Shown: positions 8,592-19,595, counted from the first letter of the stretch. The stretch is 64,000 nt of DNA from Blepharisma stoltei (GCA_914767885.1 CAJZBQ010000042.1:21084-85083); one strand, 5' to 3'. Notes: generated from the letters alone by a model not told the origin. A program made the numbers and translations.

Positions 8592-11474
8592 ATGGTTAAT
8601 AATTCTCAAATGATGGATAATCTTTCCCTCAACGAAGCTCAAGTACAAGAGCTCGAAAAAGAACTTGAAGAAAACCCTTTCAATATCCGCGCCCTCAGTG
8701 AGCTGGCTCAATATTTTGCAAGTCAAGGGGACTATGCATCAGCATGCCAGCACTACGAAAAAATTGTCAGGGTAGACGAAGAGAACGGTAAGGCCTGGAC
8801 CGCCCTCGGCCATTGTTACCTTCTCAAAGGTGAGTACCAGAAATGTTTCACTGCCTACCAGAAAGCCTTGTATACTATGGAAGACAACCGCGATCCTCAG
8901 TTGTGGTATGGAATTGGCTTACTTTACAATAAATTCGAAAGTTACGAGTACGCCGAGCCCGCTTACCAAGCAGTTTTAAGGATCGACCCCAACTTTGAGC
9001 AAAAGCACGAAGTCCTCTACAAGTTGGGTCTGATCTATAAGAAGACCAAATCCTTTGATAATGCTATCACATATCTCAGAAATTCCATGGCCTGTGAAAA
9101 TGTCCCAATTTCACGAAAAGTTGATGCCTTGTGCCACATAGGGAATTCCTATGAAAAACAGGAGAAAATGGACGAGGCAATCAGCATTTATAGGGAGGCG
9201 CTCACTTTGGATGAAAATAATTTCAAGACGATGGAGTACTTGGGCTGGGCACTGATGATCCATTCAGACCACGACCAGGCCTTGGAGATTCTGAATCGGG
9301 CTCTTGAGTTCGTCAAAGAAAACTGTGCAGAGGCAGGGGATATCCACTACTTGATTGGGAGGTGCTATTTGGACCTCAAAAACTACCCAGAAGGCCAGTC
9401 CGCTTTCCAAAAGGCCATTTATAAAAATCCAAACGCCTACATCTACTGGTGCAGCATTGGGATTTTATACGCCTTAGCGACCCAGCCACAAGACGCCTTC
9501 GAGTGCTTTGTAAAAGCATCAAACATTTCCCCTGAATGCGGAGATGTCTGGTTCAACATGGCAGTCCTCTATGAGCACTGCAAACAAAAGCAAGAGGCAA
9601 GCTTGGCCTATCAGCGAGCTTTTAGTCTAGACAGCACAAATAAAAAAGCTATTGACAGGAAAACCAAGCTCCAAGCTGGTGACGAAACTTCCCCAATCCC
9701 CGATTTCATCCACCCCGCCTTTGAAGTAAGTGACATTCCTTTCTCAATTAAAAAGAACGACAAAGCTTCCAAGCCTATCAAAACGCTCCCAGACATCAAA
9801 AATTTCAGAAGGGACGGAGAAGCTGAAGAAGAGAAATTCCAAGACGCTGAACAAGATGAAGGCAGTCCTACACAAGAAGAAGCAGAAGTCAAAAATGAGA
9901 AGCCTGAAGAGGAAGAAGGAGAAGAAGAAGGAGAGGAAGAAGAAAGTGAAGAAAGTGAAGAAGAGGAAGAAGACGAAGATGAGGACGCATCCATTAAAAG
10001 TGATGATAACTCAGAGTCTGAAGAAGTGCCAGCTGAAAGTCTGAGAAGAACAGAAGGCCCGAGAACGAGAAGAAGGGATGAGATGCAGAATAAGAAACCA
10101 ACTCCTCAGTCAGCACCTGTGCAAGCTCCTCAGCCACAAAAGCCAAAACCACCACAGCCTCAACCTCAGCCTTCTCCTCAAGTTTTAGCACCTGTGGCTG
10201 CTCCTCAAGCACAACTTTCTTCTTTAGCCCAGTTCCAACAAATGTCTCAAATGGCTTTCCAGCAGAGACCTCAGCAGAATGTACCCCAGCAAGCTCCAAA
10301 AATGGCTTCTCCAATGGGGAATCTACCTCCTCAGCCAAGCAAAACTCCGCAGATGCCAACACCATCAAAACCTCAAATGAACTCTCCTCCTGGCTTCCCA
10401 CAAGGAATGAATCCATTTGGAGGGATGCCAAACTTCCCGATGCCGCCAAACATGCAAGGGATGCCAGGCATGCCTAACACAATGCAAGGTATGCCAAACA
10501 TGCCTCAGATGCCTAATATGCCAGGAATGCCAGGTATGCCGAATTCAATGCAAAACCTTCAAAATCAGTCTCAGTCCAATCTTTCCTCAGGAGGGATGCC
10601 TAATTTCCCACTCCCGCCCAACATGCAAAATGTCCAGAATATGCCGCCAAATATGCAAAACATGCCAAATATGCCAAGCATGCCTAACATGGGCAACATG
10701 CAAAACATGCCCAATATGCCTAACATGCAAAACATGCCCAACATGCCAAATATGCCTAACTTATCAAACCAACAGCCTCAAAACGTACAAAATCCTAACA
10801 TGCACCAATTCCAAGGAGGAATGCCTAACTTCGGAGTCCCTAATATGCAAAACAACCCCAATCAAGGAAATATGCCAAACTTCCCTGGGCTTCAAGGTAT
10901 GCTAGGAATGCCTGGAGGGCCAAACATGATGATGCCTGGAATGATGGGAATGCAAGGACAGCCTGGTATGATGATGCCACAGCAGCCAAACATGATGGCT
11001 ATGCAAGGGCAGCCTCAATCTCAACAAGGTGGCCAGTCTAACCAACAAAAAGGAGCAGTCCCTGGCTTCAACCCTTACCAAATGGCAGCCCTAATGATGA
11101 ATCCTATGCTGGCAGCTCAAATGATGTACGGAATGGGCTCAGTCCCAGGGATGAACCCTATGATGCCACCAGGCATGGGAAGTATGCCCCAAATGGGCGG
11201 CATGCCTGGAGGATTTCCAGGAGGCATGCCAGGCGGTATGCCAGGAAATCCACCACAAGGTATGAATATGGCCAACTTAATGAATAGCATGAGAATGCTG
11301 GCACAAGCCCGACAACAAATGAACCCTCAGAATCCACAGAAAAAAGAGCACGACGAGGACATCGCAGAAGCATTGGCAAATTTGAACGAAAAAGACGAAG
11401 ACGAAGATGGATCAAGGAAAAGAAAAGGAGACAGTGACAAAGATTCAGCAAAGAAAAAGAGGAAAAGGAAATAA
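8592..11474 (+). CDS. Cyc8/Ssn6-like TPR co-repressor
   Basis: A 960-residue protein. Residues about 15-360 are some ten tandem TPRs (e.g. WYGIGLLYNKFESYEYAEPA, WCSIGILYALATQPQDAFEC), in the order and with phrases characteristic of yeast Cyc8 (Ssn6) and the related UTX TPR region, a scaffold that bridges Tup1-type repressors to DNA-binding factors. A long acidic Glu run follows (about 425-475), then a Pro/Gln stretch, then a very long Met/Pro/Asn-rich low-complexity tract (about 590-870, NMPNMQ-like units), and a basic NLS-like tail (KRKGDSDKDSAKKKRKRK). The domain plan (TPRs plus disordered Q/P/M/N tail) fits a nuclear co-repressor. Codon use is GC-richer than neighbours, suggesting high expression or constraint. 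No introns or IESs. Confidence 0.75.
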   Translation: MVNNSQMMDNLSLNEAQVQELEKELEENPFNIRALSELAQYFASQGDYASACQHYEKIVRVDEENGKAWTALGHCYLLKGEYQKCFTAYQKALYTMEDNRDPQLWYGIGLLYNKFESYEYAEPAYQAVLRIDPNFEQKHEVLYKLGLIYKKTKSFDNAITYLRNSMACENVPISRKVDALCHIGNSYEKQEKMDEAISIYREALTLDENNFKTMEYLGWALMIHSDHDQALEILNRALEFVKENCAEAGDIHYLIGRCYLDLKNYPEGQSAFQKAIYKNPNAYIYWCSIGILYALATQPQDAFECFVKASNISPECGDVWFNMAVLYEHCKQKQEASLAYQRAFSLDSTNKKAIDRKTKLQAGDETSPIPDFIHPAFEVSDIPFSIKKNDKASKPIKTLPDIKNFRRDGEAEEEKFQDAEQDEGSPTQEEAEVKNEKPEEEEGEEEGEEEESEESEEEEEDEDEDASIKSDDNSESEEVPAESLRRTEGPRTRRRDEMQNKKPTPQSAPVQAPQPQKPKPPQPQPQPSPQVLAPVAAPQAQLSSLAQFQQMSQMAFQQRPQQNVPQQAPKMASPMGNLPPQPSKTPQMPTPSKPQMNSPPGFPQGMNPFGGMPNFPMPPNMQGMPGMPNTMQGMPNMPQMPNMPGMPGMPNSMQNLQNQSQSNLSSGGMPNFPLPPNMQNVQNMPPNMQNMPNMPSMPNMGNMQNMPNMPNMQNMPNMPNMPNLSNQQPQNVQNPNMHQFQGGMPNFGVPNMQNNPNQGNMPNFPGLQGMLGMPGGPNMMMPGMMGMQGQPGMMMPQQPNMMAMQGQPQSQQGGQSNQQKGAVPGFNPYQMAALMMNPMLAAQMMYGMGSVPGMNPMMPPGMGSMPQMGGMPGGFPGGMPGGMPGNPPQGMNMANLMNSMRMLAQARQQMNPQNPQKKEHDEDIAEALANLNEKDEDEDGSRKRKGDSDKDSAKKKRKRK

Positions 11475-11635
11475 ATTTATGTAATTAGTGTCACTCGTTA
11501 TTTTATAATAGGTTTCATTAAAGTGTCTTTTGTTGGCTTCAAAAAGGCATTTTCGGATAACTTTATATAGCCTTATATTGATTTTATATGGAAGATGTAA
11601 CTTTCATATTGCAATAAATTATATTTAATTCAAAA

Positions 11636-12670
11636 ATGATGGAAAGGTCAGGACAAAGATTTGGTTCCAGCAAGCCTGTATCCGAACAAGAGCTCATGCA
11701 AGCAAGACACTGTTTAAGACTCCTCAAAGACAAAATAGCTCGAAATCCTCCTGCATATTTCCGTGAGAATGGAGAAGAGCCTGAACAAGTCCAGCCAGCT
11801 GCTTCCAACTATCGCAAAGCTTTTAAACCAGTCACAAACAACCAAGAAGCGCCTATATCTCGCCCTCCGATTTATCAAGAAACCCCACCGCCTCGAGCAC
11901 CTATGAAAAAGCCTCAAAACGTCGCTAAAGAAAGCTCAAAAGGGTTCGCTCAGTATGATTTCGAATCAGTCGAAGGCGCTGAGCAGCCAGGACAGGAAGA
12001 CAGGGTTTCTTGCCCTGATTGCGGGAGAAAGTTCGCCCCAGAGTCCTTTGAAAAGCACTCAAGAATTTGTAAAAAAGTATTTATGAGCAAGAGAAAAGAA
12101 TTTAATTCGTCTGAGCAAAGAGCGGCAGATGAAGCTGCCGAAGTTCCTAAAAAGTCAGCCCCGCCACCTAGAAAGCCAGCAGCGAGTGGGAAAAATAATA
12201 AATGGAAAATGCAGAGTGAGCAGCTAAGGGCGAATATGAAAGCTGCTAGGCTTGCAGGGTCTGGAAATGATAGTGCAGCATATGAAGAAGCGGCAAGAGC
12301 TGCTGCGGAGTTAAATCAGGATCAATATACTAATTCCCCCTTGATTAAAGAGAGAAAATATAGGTAAATCCCCAGAAAATTTTTTCTTTTAAATTATTTG
12401 ATATATAATTAATTATTATAATAATGAATTCCTCAATGATTATATTAAAATTTAGAGACAGCTTTCTCCCAAAAATCATTATAAATTTGAATAAATTAGC
12501 CATTCATAAGTAGCACAAAATCTTTTCAGAGGAATAAGTGTCCACATTGTGGAAGATCGTTTAACGAAGATGCTGCGAATAGGCATATTCCGATTTGCGC
12601 GAAAAAAGCTATGACTGAACAGTTTAAAAAAGGAGGAAAACAGCCACCTCCAAGAGCTGGCAAAAGATAA
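11636..12670 (+). CDS. C2HC zinc-finger protein (ZC2HC1-like)
   Basis: Two zinc-finger modules of the ZC2HC/C3H type. The first reads CPDCGRKFAPESFEKHSRIC (about residues 123-142). The upstream frame stops at 12367, but excision of a 174 bp TA-bounded IES (12363-12536) joins ERKY directly to KCPHCGRSFNEDAANRHIPI plus Cys, a second finger of the same spacing (CxxC...HxxxC), giving 286 residues ending at TAA 12668-12670. Between the fingers is a Lys/Ala-rich linker. Two C2HC fingers near such a linker match the ZC2HC1 (FAM164) architecture; molecular role is poorly known, some relatives are ciliary or basal-body linked. Confidence 0.8.
12363..12536. mobile_element. IES, 174 bp, between zinc-finger exons
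   Basis: Bounded by TA at 12361-12362 and 12535-12536, same codon phase. Ends are weakly inverted (TCCCCAGAAAATTTTTT against the complement of AAAATCTTTTCAGAGGA). Excision recreates the zinc ligand loop exactly. Confidence 0.85.
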
Positions 12671-12726
12671 GATAATTTTAGAAAAAATTGATATATGAAT
12701 AATTAAGGTTTTTCAGAGTTCATATT

Positions 12727-13973
12727 ATGAATTCGCATTTAAATGGAATTGTTTTAAGTGACCCACAAATTGATAGAGAAAAGTTTTTACAAGGAATTTC
12801 TGCAAGAAAAATTCATCACTTGACCTATGCTTAATAAATATAATTAATCCCTATCATAAAGCCTATTTAATTAATAATTGATTTTATTGAAAATTAGTAT
12901 ACGAAATAAATACAAAAGACCCTATAACAAATTCACACATAATTTTCCACCTAGAAGAATCTGATGTAATTCCTGACTCGATATCTCAATATCAATGCAT
13001 TTTACTTCTATATTCTTTGAATGAGGAATCGACATTTTCAAACATTAAAGAAGTCTGACTGCCAGAAGTGCAAGCCTCAATACAAAACGAAAATTCCTTC
13101 ATTATTCTTGTTGGGCTTGAGTATGGACCTCATCGTCAAATTGATTCAGATGAGGCAGAAAATTTAGCGACAGAGGCTGGAGCAATCCATGTAGAGATTT
13201 CTCTTTCAGCCAAGAAAAACATCACGCTTCTCCTCAGATTAATGAGAGTAAGAGCTACTTTACTATTAAAAAAACAGCCCATTAAATGTGAATCTTCCCA
13301 AAAACCAAAAACTCCTCAAAAAAGAAACCTCGATCTAAATTCAATACAAAAAATAACCCTAGAAGATTGCATAACCCCACAATTCAGCTCAAGAACTTCC
13401 AAGCAAGAAGAAGCTCATAACTATTCCCTTATAGAAAATCAGAACCATTTGCATAGAAAATATCGCTATGAAGACGAACAAATTTTTCAGACTGAGCCTT
13501 CCCAAGAATCAGATTCAGATAGTTTTACCAGAAATGAAAAAATCAATAAATCAATAGAAAAAGAAATTACTTTGGGCGAGGACTTTGAGAGTGAAAACTG
13601 TTGGGCTATGAATGGAACCTTAGGAAGCCCATCTTATCAGCAGCAATATAAAGTGCCACCGTTATCATTAAATCCAGTTATGCCGCCTATTAAGCAAGCT
13701 CAAACAACAGAAAGAGCGTCAACTCCAAAAAAAATTTTAAAAAATGGGCCTGAGACAGAAAGGCCTTATAAATGCCCATTATTGATATTAGAGATTAAAA
13801 TGAGAAATTCTGTAAAATCAATCGAGGTTTACCAAGGAGATACCTCATATGATTTAGCCAAAAAAGTATGCGGGAATGAAGAGGAGGCTGAAGAGCTGAG
13901 CTATTGCATAGAGCAGGAGATCAATAGCTATTGTGAAGAAATAAAGAAAATACAAAGAATGGGAAAATTCTAA
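12727..13973 (+). CDS. Degenerate small-GTPase-like domain protein
   Basis: Starts ATG 12727. A 74 bp IES (12828-12901) is removed to join KIHHLTY to EINTKDPITNSH; a TGA at about 13057 is Trp (KEVWLPEV); 390 residues in total. Residues about 35-150 follow the Ras-like fold order: IIFHLEES, QCILLLYSLNEESTF in place of the usual VYDxTxxxSF, IILVGLEYGPH where GNKxDL is expected, then AENLATEAGAIHVEISLSAK, a good G5/SAK region. The P-loop (GxxxxGKS) and NKxD are absent, so nucleotide binding is doubtful. The C-terminal 230 residues are Ser/Glu/Lys-rich and may be disordered. It could be a Rab-like pseudo-GTPase adaptor. Confidence 0.65.
12828..12901. mobile_element. Short IES, 74 bp
   Basis: TA at 12826-12827 and 12900-12901 are in the same codon phase. 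The segment has consecutive in-frame stops (TAATAA). Its ends are weakly inverted (TATGCTTAAT and ATTAGTATA). Confidence 0.85.
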
Positions 13974-14044
13974 TTTTCCCACACAAAAATCGCTATTTAT
14001 ATTATATTTCTTATAAAATTTGAATTCTTAAAATAATTAAAATA

Positions 14045-16507
14045 TTAGCTTTTAGCCCCAACAGCCCCAGACCTCATAATTGTTTTATAAAACTCCACCA
14101 AAGACTGTTCTTCCTCATTTTTATGCTGTTTGGCAATCATACTTTGGTTTTTAATTGTATTTGTTGCCTGCTCATAAGCTTCATCCAAGCATTGGTTCAA
14201 CCAAATTCCGTCGTCTTGAGTAGGCCTTATCCCTAAGGTTTCAAGTTCATTTTTAATGTCTAAGAAAAGTTCTCCTTTCCTAAAATCAGGATACATGCGG
14301 ATTACTTCAAGTTTTTGCTTTTCTTTTGGCAATAAATCAACGCTGTTTACATCAGCTAAAGATAGGCAGCAAAAAATACTAGCCCTTAGGTCGCGTTTTC
14401 TTGCAAACTCAAGCTGTTTTTTCCTGAGAATTGAGACTTCACTTTGCTGGTCTGCAGCTTCTAAGGTCTCTTTGAGGGTTTCAAAGCCTTTGGTATTATT
14501 TGATTGTGAATAAGCTAGTGGCCTCCTTGGGTCTTTTAAAACACCGTCTACATCATAGGCAACGCCAAGTCTTTTTTCTTCCTCTTCGTATATTCTTATT
14601 AATAACTGCGACGCGTTTGCCATGTTCTTTTTGGAGTTTCAGCTTGAAAATGCAGCTTTGGCACGTGAAATTTTCAATAAATGGCATAGGCAGCTGATTG
14701 CGATTCTTCTGTGGACTTCTAAGCATTCATCTAAATAATCAAGCAAAGCAGTAATTCCTTCTATATCAATAAAATGAAGAGTCGATCTTTTATTTTGCAA
14801 AATCGCATGCCACAAGCAATCCAAAACTGCCAATAAAAATTGGTCAGGCTCCCCAGTCACTATTGGTGGCATCGGCTTTATGTTTGCCTTAATCAGCTCA
14901 ATCCAGCCTTTTCTTCTGATTTCTTTTTGGTTTTCTCTGCAGTTTTTGCAGGCATTTGATATGATTGACAAGGCAAGTTCTCTTGCAAAAAGCGGGTAAT
15001 CAGCTTCACTCTGCACAATGTCTAGCAAAGTATCAAAAAGTCCTTCTTCTGCCAGCTCTGTCTTGAATTCTTGAAATTGTGAGGCCACTTCCAGCGCTTT
15101 TAACGTGGCGAGCTTTCTTTCATTATCACTATAAGACGACAGAAAATGGACCAGACAGTAATTTCCATTTTGCTGCTGGAAATGTTCAGGGAAAATAGGC
15201 AAAATATGGAAAATTGTGTTTAGTGCATGCATTTGGATTTCTTTAAGCTGGGGCTGCTGCCATCGAGAAATGGCTTGGTTTTTTTGGCTTGGGTCTAAAT
15301 AAAGTAGCAGGGCTGGCAAAAAGTCACTGTTGACGACTACTTCAATTGCCGCATCAAGCTTGGAAGAGATTATTCTTGACGTGCAGGTCCATAGCAGCTT
15401 TTTCAGCTCTAAATCTTCTGGCTCAACCCCCCACATTGCTTTATTCGCAGAAATCGTACTTGTGGTCCCTGCGACTGCTAGATTTAGCTCATCATATGAA
15501 CTGAATTTAATTAATTCTTCCAAAAAACATTCAGGGGACTCTTCTCTGCTTAAAAAGAAAGCATGGGTTTCTGGACATGCCACAACAGCAGAAATTAAAA
15601 TCATAAGCTCGTTTCTCAGTTTTCTATCAGTCAGCTTGTAGCCTTCCTTTATAACTCTTTGTAAGCACCATCTGAGTGAAATGATAAGTTCTTCTCTTGC
15701 AAGTGTTTCTATGCATTCGTCGCCTGATTGTTCAAGGATATTCCAAATACACTCAATACATAAATTTACCAATGGGTCTCTAAAATTTGGATGGTTACAT
15801 ATCACAACTACAAGGTCTTTTAAAACCCCAAGCTCTCCAATTTTACTTGCTAATGGGGCATACATAGAAAGTGCGAGCATTGCGCTCACTGTTTGTGCTG
15901 CAATTTCGTTTTCTGTAACATTGTCTGCTAAAATATGGACAAGGCCTTCTGGAAGCTCTGTAGCTGCAATTGCTTTAAGGTATTTTGTCCCATTCGTTTT
16001 TATCACTGCTAGCACGTTGGTTTCCCAGTTGTCTAAAGACTTTGACCTTTTGGATTTCGACAAAGAGCTCTCAGCTGCATTTTTTTCTGCAGTTGTTGCT
16101 ATATCTTTTTTGGCGAAATCAGTGATAAAGCTGCAGACGCACAGTAAAAGCTCTTTTATTGGCTCTCTTTCTGGCTTTAGTATTGGGTAAAGAACATTTA
16201 AAAATTCTGGGAGTTTTGGGACATAAAGAGTTTCATCACTCATTTGCTCTTTTCGGAATTGGATTTTGCAGTGGTTGATAAGTCTGCATAGAGGCTCCAC
16301 TAATTCTTTGCTGCCTTCTTCTATACCTTTATTCAAGAGTTTGATAATCTCTATGACTTTGTCGAGGTCTTTATAATAAAACCCTTCAGCATACTGAGAT
16401 TTTGTTGAGCATATTCTTCGGACCATGGCTGCATGTCTGTCTTTTAGCTGAGAGGTGTGGCGTGAAGTCATAAGCTCGATAGCTTTTTCAAGGGAAACGT
16501 TACTCAT
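14045..16507 (-). CDS. Armadillo/HEAT-repeat protein
   Basis: One 820-residue frame once the TGA at about 14652 is read as Trp (AFSSWNSKKNMANAS); otherwise it looks like two adjacent frames. Residues about 1-620 are alpha-helical with ARM/HEAT-like units (for instance LVNLCIECIWNILEQSGDEC, LAVLDCLWHAILQNKRSTLH, AISCLCHLLKIS). The last 190 residues are Glu/Lys-rich helical sequence. No catalytic motif. ARM proteins act as scaffolds (cilia, nuclear import, cell signalling); I cannot pick an orthologue. No IES or intron. Confidence 0.75.
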
Positions 16508-16616
16508 TTTAATTATTATATGAAATTTTGCATTTTTATTATGTTGAAATTAACTAAATGCTATTTTTAAACATTATTTTTAAATAGTGCATTAACGACT
16601 CTTAAATAATCTTAAA

Positions 16617-17961
16617 ATGGACCCTGTAAGAGACCCATATCTTGACAATATGATTGAGCTCATCAACAAAAGCAGCAAAACGTCTGAAGAAATCGACAAA
16701 ATTGACGGATTCTTATACAACCTTAAGCCATTCCAAAGGCTTATTGAGCACCTTGCAATCAATATCAGACAGCAAGTAATTGGCTGTTTGCAAGTAAAAG
16801 AATGCAAAGAAGGCGAAAGACTGTTCACCAAAGGCGACCCCAGTGACTGCCTATATATTGTCATGCGTGGCTCTTTACAAATGTACAATCACTCCTCAAA
16901 AGAAAAAAATGACATGATACCTGAAAATGTTCTTGGAAAAGGAAAAATTCTGGGTGAAAGAGGAATCCTAAGAAATGGGCCCAGAAGCTTGACAGCCGTA
17001 GCAAAGGAGCATTCTTATGTCCTCACCCTTGATGAAAAATATTTTAAACTTTATTTGAGCAATGAAATGTATAATACTCTTGAAACGAAGAAAAAAATAA
17101 TTGACAAATTTATCCCTGGACTATCAAAATACCCAGGCACACAAAAAGAAAGGCTTGCTTATACATTGGAAATCGAGGATTATGATAGAGGAACTATATT
17201 AGCCAAACAAGGAGCATTAACTGAAAAAATGCTAGTTATATTAGAAGGGGAGTGTGTTATGACGTTTAAAGAAGGAAATATTAAGAGAATGGTAGCGAGA
17301 CTAGAAAAAGGGTCAATATAGCCCAGGAGCGATTTTTGATCGCCCTGGGCTATGATAAAGCTCAGAAACTCCCCGAGTTGGTTTTTCAACTCAAGTTGAC
17401 AAACCAGCTCGGGGTCTTGACAAACGCCTCTCATAAAAGGTATTTGCCAAATCCCCGAGTTGGTTTGTCAACTTGAGTTGAAAAACCAACTCGGGGAGTT
17501 TCTGAGCCTTATCATAGCCCAGGGCGATCAAAAATCGCTCCTGGGCTATAGTAGGTGAGGAAACTGCGCTATTTGATAGACCTTCTAGCTTTACAGTAAC
17601 TGTCACTTCAAACACATTAATGGCAGGAAAAATAAAAAACACAGATTTGCAGACAATTTATCCTAATAAAGTTGTACAAATGATGAGAAATTATTACTCA
17701 GAGAGAAACCTAACAAGGAAAAAATTAGCAGATTTTACCCATCCTTGCCTTGGGACAACTGATTTAATTTTAAGCCCAAAAAATTTTCCACTGGCAAGCC
17801 CAAAGGCGAAAGAACATATGACTATGATAATGAAAAGAGTCCCAAGTTTTGCCAAAGAAAATTTGAGTGAAAAACTCATGAATTTTTCTTATAAAGGAAA
17901 GCTGGAAAAGCTGAGGGATACGGCAAATAAAAGAATAAGCAGGTTCTTGGCAAAAGAATAA
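16617..17961 (+). CDS. Tandem cyclic-nucleotide-binding-domain protein
   Basis: 370 residues after removing a 232 bp palindromic IES (17319-17550). First cNMP-binding domain at about 50-165: GERLFTKGDPSDCLYIVMRG and the phosphate-binding cassette LGERGILRNGPRSLTAVA, with Glu and Arg ligands in place. Second at about 165-275: IEDYDRGTILAKQGALTEKM, then SIVGEETALFDRPSSFTV after IES excision; here the cassette Arg is displaced (RPSSF), so the second site may bind weakly. The layout resembles PKA regulatory subunits without an obvious dimerisation/docking or inhibitor segment at the N-terminus. The C-terminus (about 280-370) is basic. Likely a soluble cAMP/cGMP sensor. Confidence 0.82.
17319..17550. 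mobile_element. Palindromic IES, 232 bp
   Basis: Bounded by TA (17317-17318 and 17549-17550). The two outer arms TATAGCCCAGGAGCGATTTT / AAAATCGCTCCTGGGCTATA are perfect inverted repeats, followed inward by CCCCGAGTTGGTTT arms, so nearly the whole element folds back on itself with sub-hairpins. It interrupts the second cyclic-nucleotide cassette; removal gives SIVGEETALF. Confidence 0.9.
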
Positions 17962-18032
17962 ATTTTTGAAATAAAAGAAATCTTGTGTTTTAATCTGATT
18001 TTATAAATAAAAGCTTTATAGGTTTTCAAGCT

Positions 18033-18072
18033 GACTGTTTGGCCGAGTGGTCTAAGGCGCCAGCTTCAGGCG

Positions 18073-18107
<35 letters not shown>

Positions 18108-18112
18108 AGTCA
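18033..18112 (+). tRNA. tRNA-Leu (CAG)
   Basis: Complete class II tRNA: acceptor GACTGTT/AGCAGTC, A-box TGGCCGAGTGG, anticodon stem CCAGC/GCTGG with normal 7-nt loop TTCAGGC (anticodon CAG), long variable arm TCCGAAAGGGC, T-arm GTGGG-TTCAAAT-CCCAC, discriminator A, and a TTTTTT terminator. Confidence 0.95.
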
Positions 18113-18276
18113 TTTTTTATTTTTTAAGAATTTCGAAGTTAAAGTGAAAAATATGTAGAAGATTAACGGTTTGGGAGATAGCGTATTACTACTTCAACTA
18201 GCTTCATGTTTTGATTGTGATTAAAGATTGTCATTTTTAAAATTATATTTTTATATAAGTTGTGAGTAATAATAAG

Positions 18277-18342
18277 ATGGCGACGTATGTGAAATTTCCT
18301 TTTATGTTGCTTATTTTATTATTATGAGGTGTGTTTTTCTAA
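18277..18342 (+). other. Short hydrophobic ORF (21 codons)
   Basis: ATG followed by a strongly hydrophobic stretch (FPFMLLILLLWGVFF, using TGA as Trp) and TAA. It could be the first exon of a gene cut by the GC-rich insert that starts here, or chance. No continuation found. Confidence 0.2.
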
Positions 18343-18655
18343 AGAATCCTTACCCAAGTGTATCAGTAAGCAACGGGAGAGGCAACAGTCTCCTGACATG
18401 ATTGAAGGGGTACATGCAGACTTAGGGTTCACATAACTTGCACACATAAGGAGGGTAACCTTTAGGCGTAACACACTTAGGAGCCAATTGCATGCGATAA
18501 CAGCACGCCAAGTAAGAAGTGCAGCTGGCTGTGGGTCATTGTTTAGGAAGGTCTCCCAAAGTGGCTCAGTATTTTTAGTGGAAGGGCTGTAGAGTTCACT
18601 AGTTTCAAGTCTAGTCCCTTTTAAATAGGTAGTGGTACTGGACACCATAAACAGC
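18343..18655. mobile_element. GC-rich insert in gene-free DNA
   Basis: About 310 bp of notably higher GC content than its flanks, ending at about 18655 in CCATAAACAGC. It resembles in composition the retroposon-like inserts in the ABCC genes, but I found no clear target duplication or match within the window. Confidence 0.35.
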
Positions 18656-18799
18656 TAATTAATCTTAATTGTATATAAGCTATGAAAATTATAATTGATC
18701 TTATATGTATTTGATTTGGCAATACTTTTTATAAAAATGTGTATATGCTTTTATTAATTAATGTCCATGTGCATTTATAAATAATAAAGTTGCGAGAGT

Positions 18800-19125
18800 A
18801 AAATAGCTCTAATTCCTCCATCTATCCGTGAACGAGAAAAAAATCCCTGTTTTTTGACTTATGAAAAATATTTTTAAACATAAGTGATGAATTCTCTAAC
18901 TTTTTCTGTTGAATTTTAAATAGATTGCATTCTATAGCCCGTTCTCGGCAAAGATCGGGCATAGCCCGGTCTATAGCCGGAAACGGCTATAAAGCATAAA
19001 CTTTACAAATTAAATTAATTTTTGCTTTTCAATCTTTGTTTTGGGGTTTTTTAATTTCGAAAATAAAATTTGTCATAAAAAAAAATCAGCCGAATAAAAT
19101 TTTAATTGCTCACGAAGAGGTGTAA
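18800..19125. mobile_element. Decayed MITE with nested palindrome
   Basis: AT-rich copy of the ACTCC/GAGCGAAC family: left terminus near TCCATCTATCCGTGAACGAG, right near TTGCTCACGAAGAGGTG, interior matching other copies (AAACTTTACAAATTAAATTA). A separate palindrome sits inside at 18933-18991. Confidence 0.55.
18933..18991. repeat. Small palindromic insert (59 bp) nested in MITE
   Basis: Starts TATAGCCCGTT and ends AACGGCTATA with TA at both edges; interior has further TATAGCC arms. It interrupts the MITE interior, so it inserted later. Confidence 0.6.
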
Positions 19126-19289
19126 AAAATCTATATTTACAGAAATGATTTTAGAAGTTAAAAGCGAGTATTTTCTAGCATTAATGCCAATGATGAGGTA
19201 TAAAACTGCCAATTAAGTGAAGCAAGAAAATAATTAAATGCTGAACTCCCTATAAGAGTATGCTATTCCGAAGAATTTAGAAATTTCAT

Positions 19290-19595
19290 TTACCTCACTC
19301 CGTAACCCAATAAAACTATTAGAAAAATCCCTATTTTTGCGTAAAAAGCAACCCTCCGTAGGGTAGGGGAGCAAAAAATATTTTAATATCAAAATTTACT
19401 AACATTATTTTAGTTAAATAATTGATAATTATTATAATGAAATCTCGAGCTAATTTTGTTAATTTTTAAAATGTATTCTAAAAAATTAATTTTACAATTA
19501 ATTAAATTTTTTTTATTTCCAATTTTTGCAAATTAAATTTATTTAAAAAACAATTTCGAAAAATATTGTTTTGATCGCTCACGAAAGGGAAGTTA
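19290..19595. mobile_element. Second decayed MITE
   Basis: Left terminus near TCACTCCGTAACCCAATAAA, right near GATCGCTCACGAAAGGGAAG followed by TTAG. The interior shares the TAATTATTATAATGAAATC core with copies at 36.2 kb and 45.2 kb in reverse orientation. Confidence 0.55.

Noticed and set aside
9611-10449. Minus-strand and alternative frames in the Cyc8-like gene (Ser-rich, Cys-rich)
   Set aside because: By-products of Glu-rich and Met/Pro/Asn-rich repeats read in other frames.
14045-16507. Two separate genes at 14045-14623 and 14639-16507
   Set aside because: They share a frame across a single TGA, which is Trp here.
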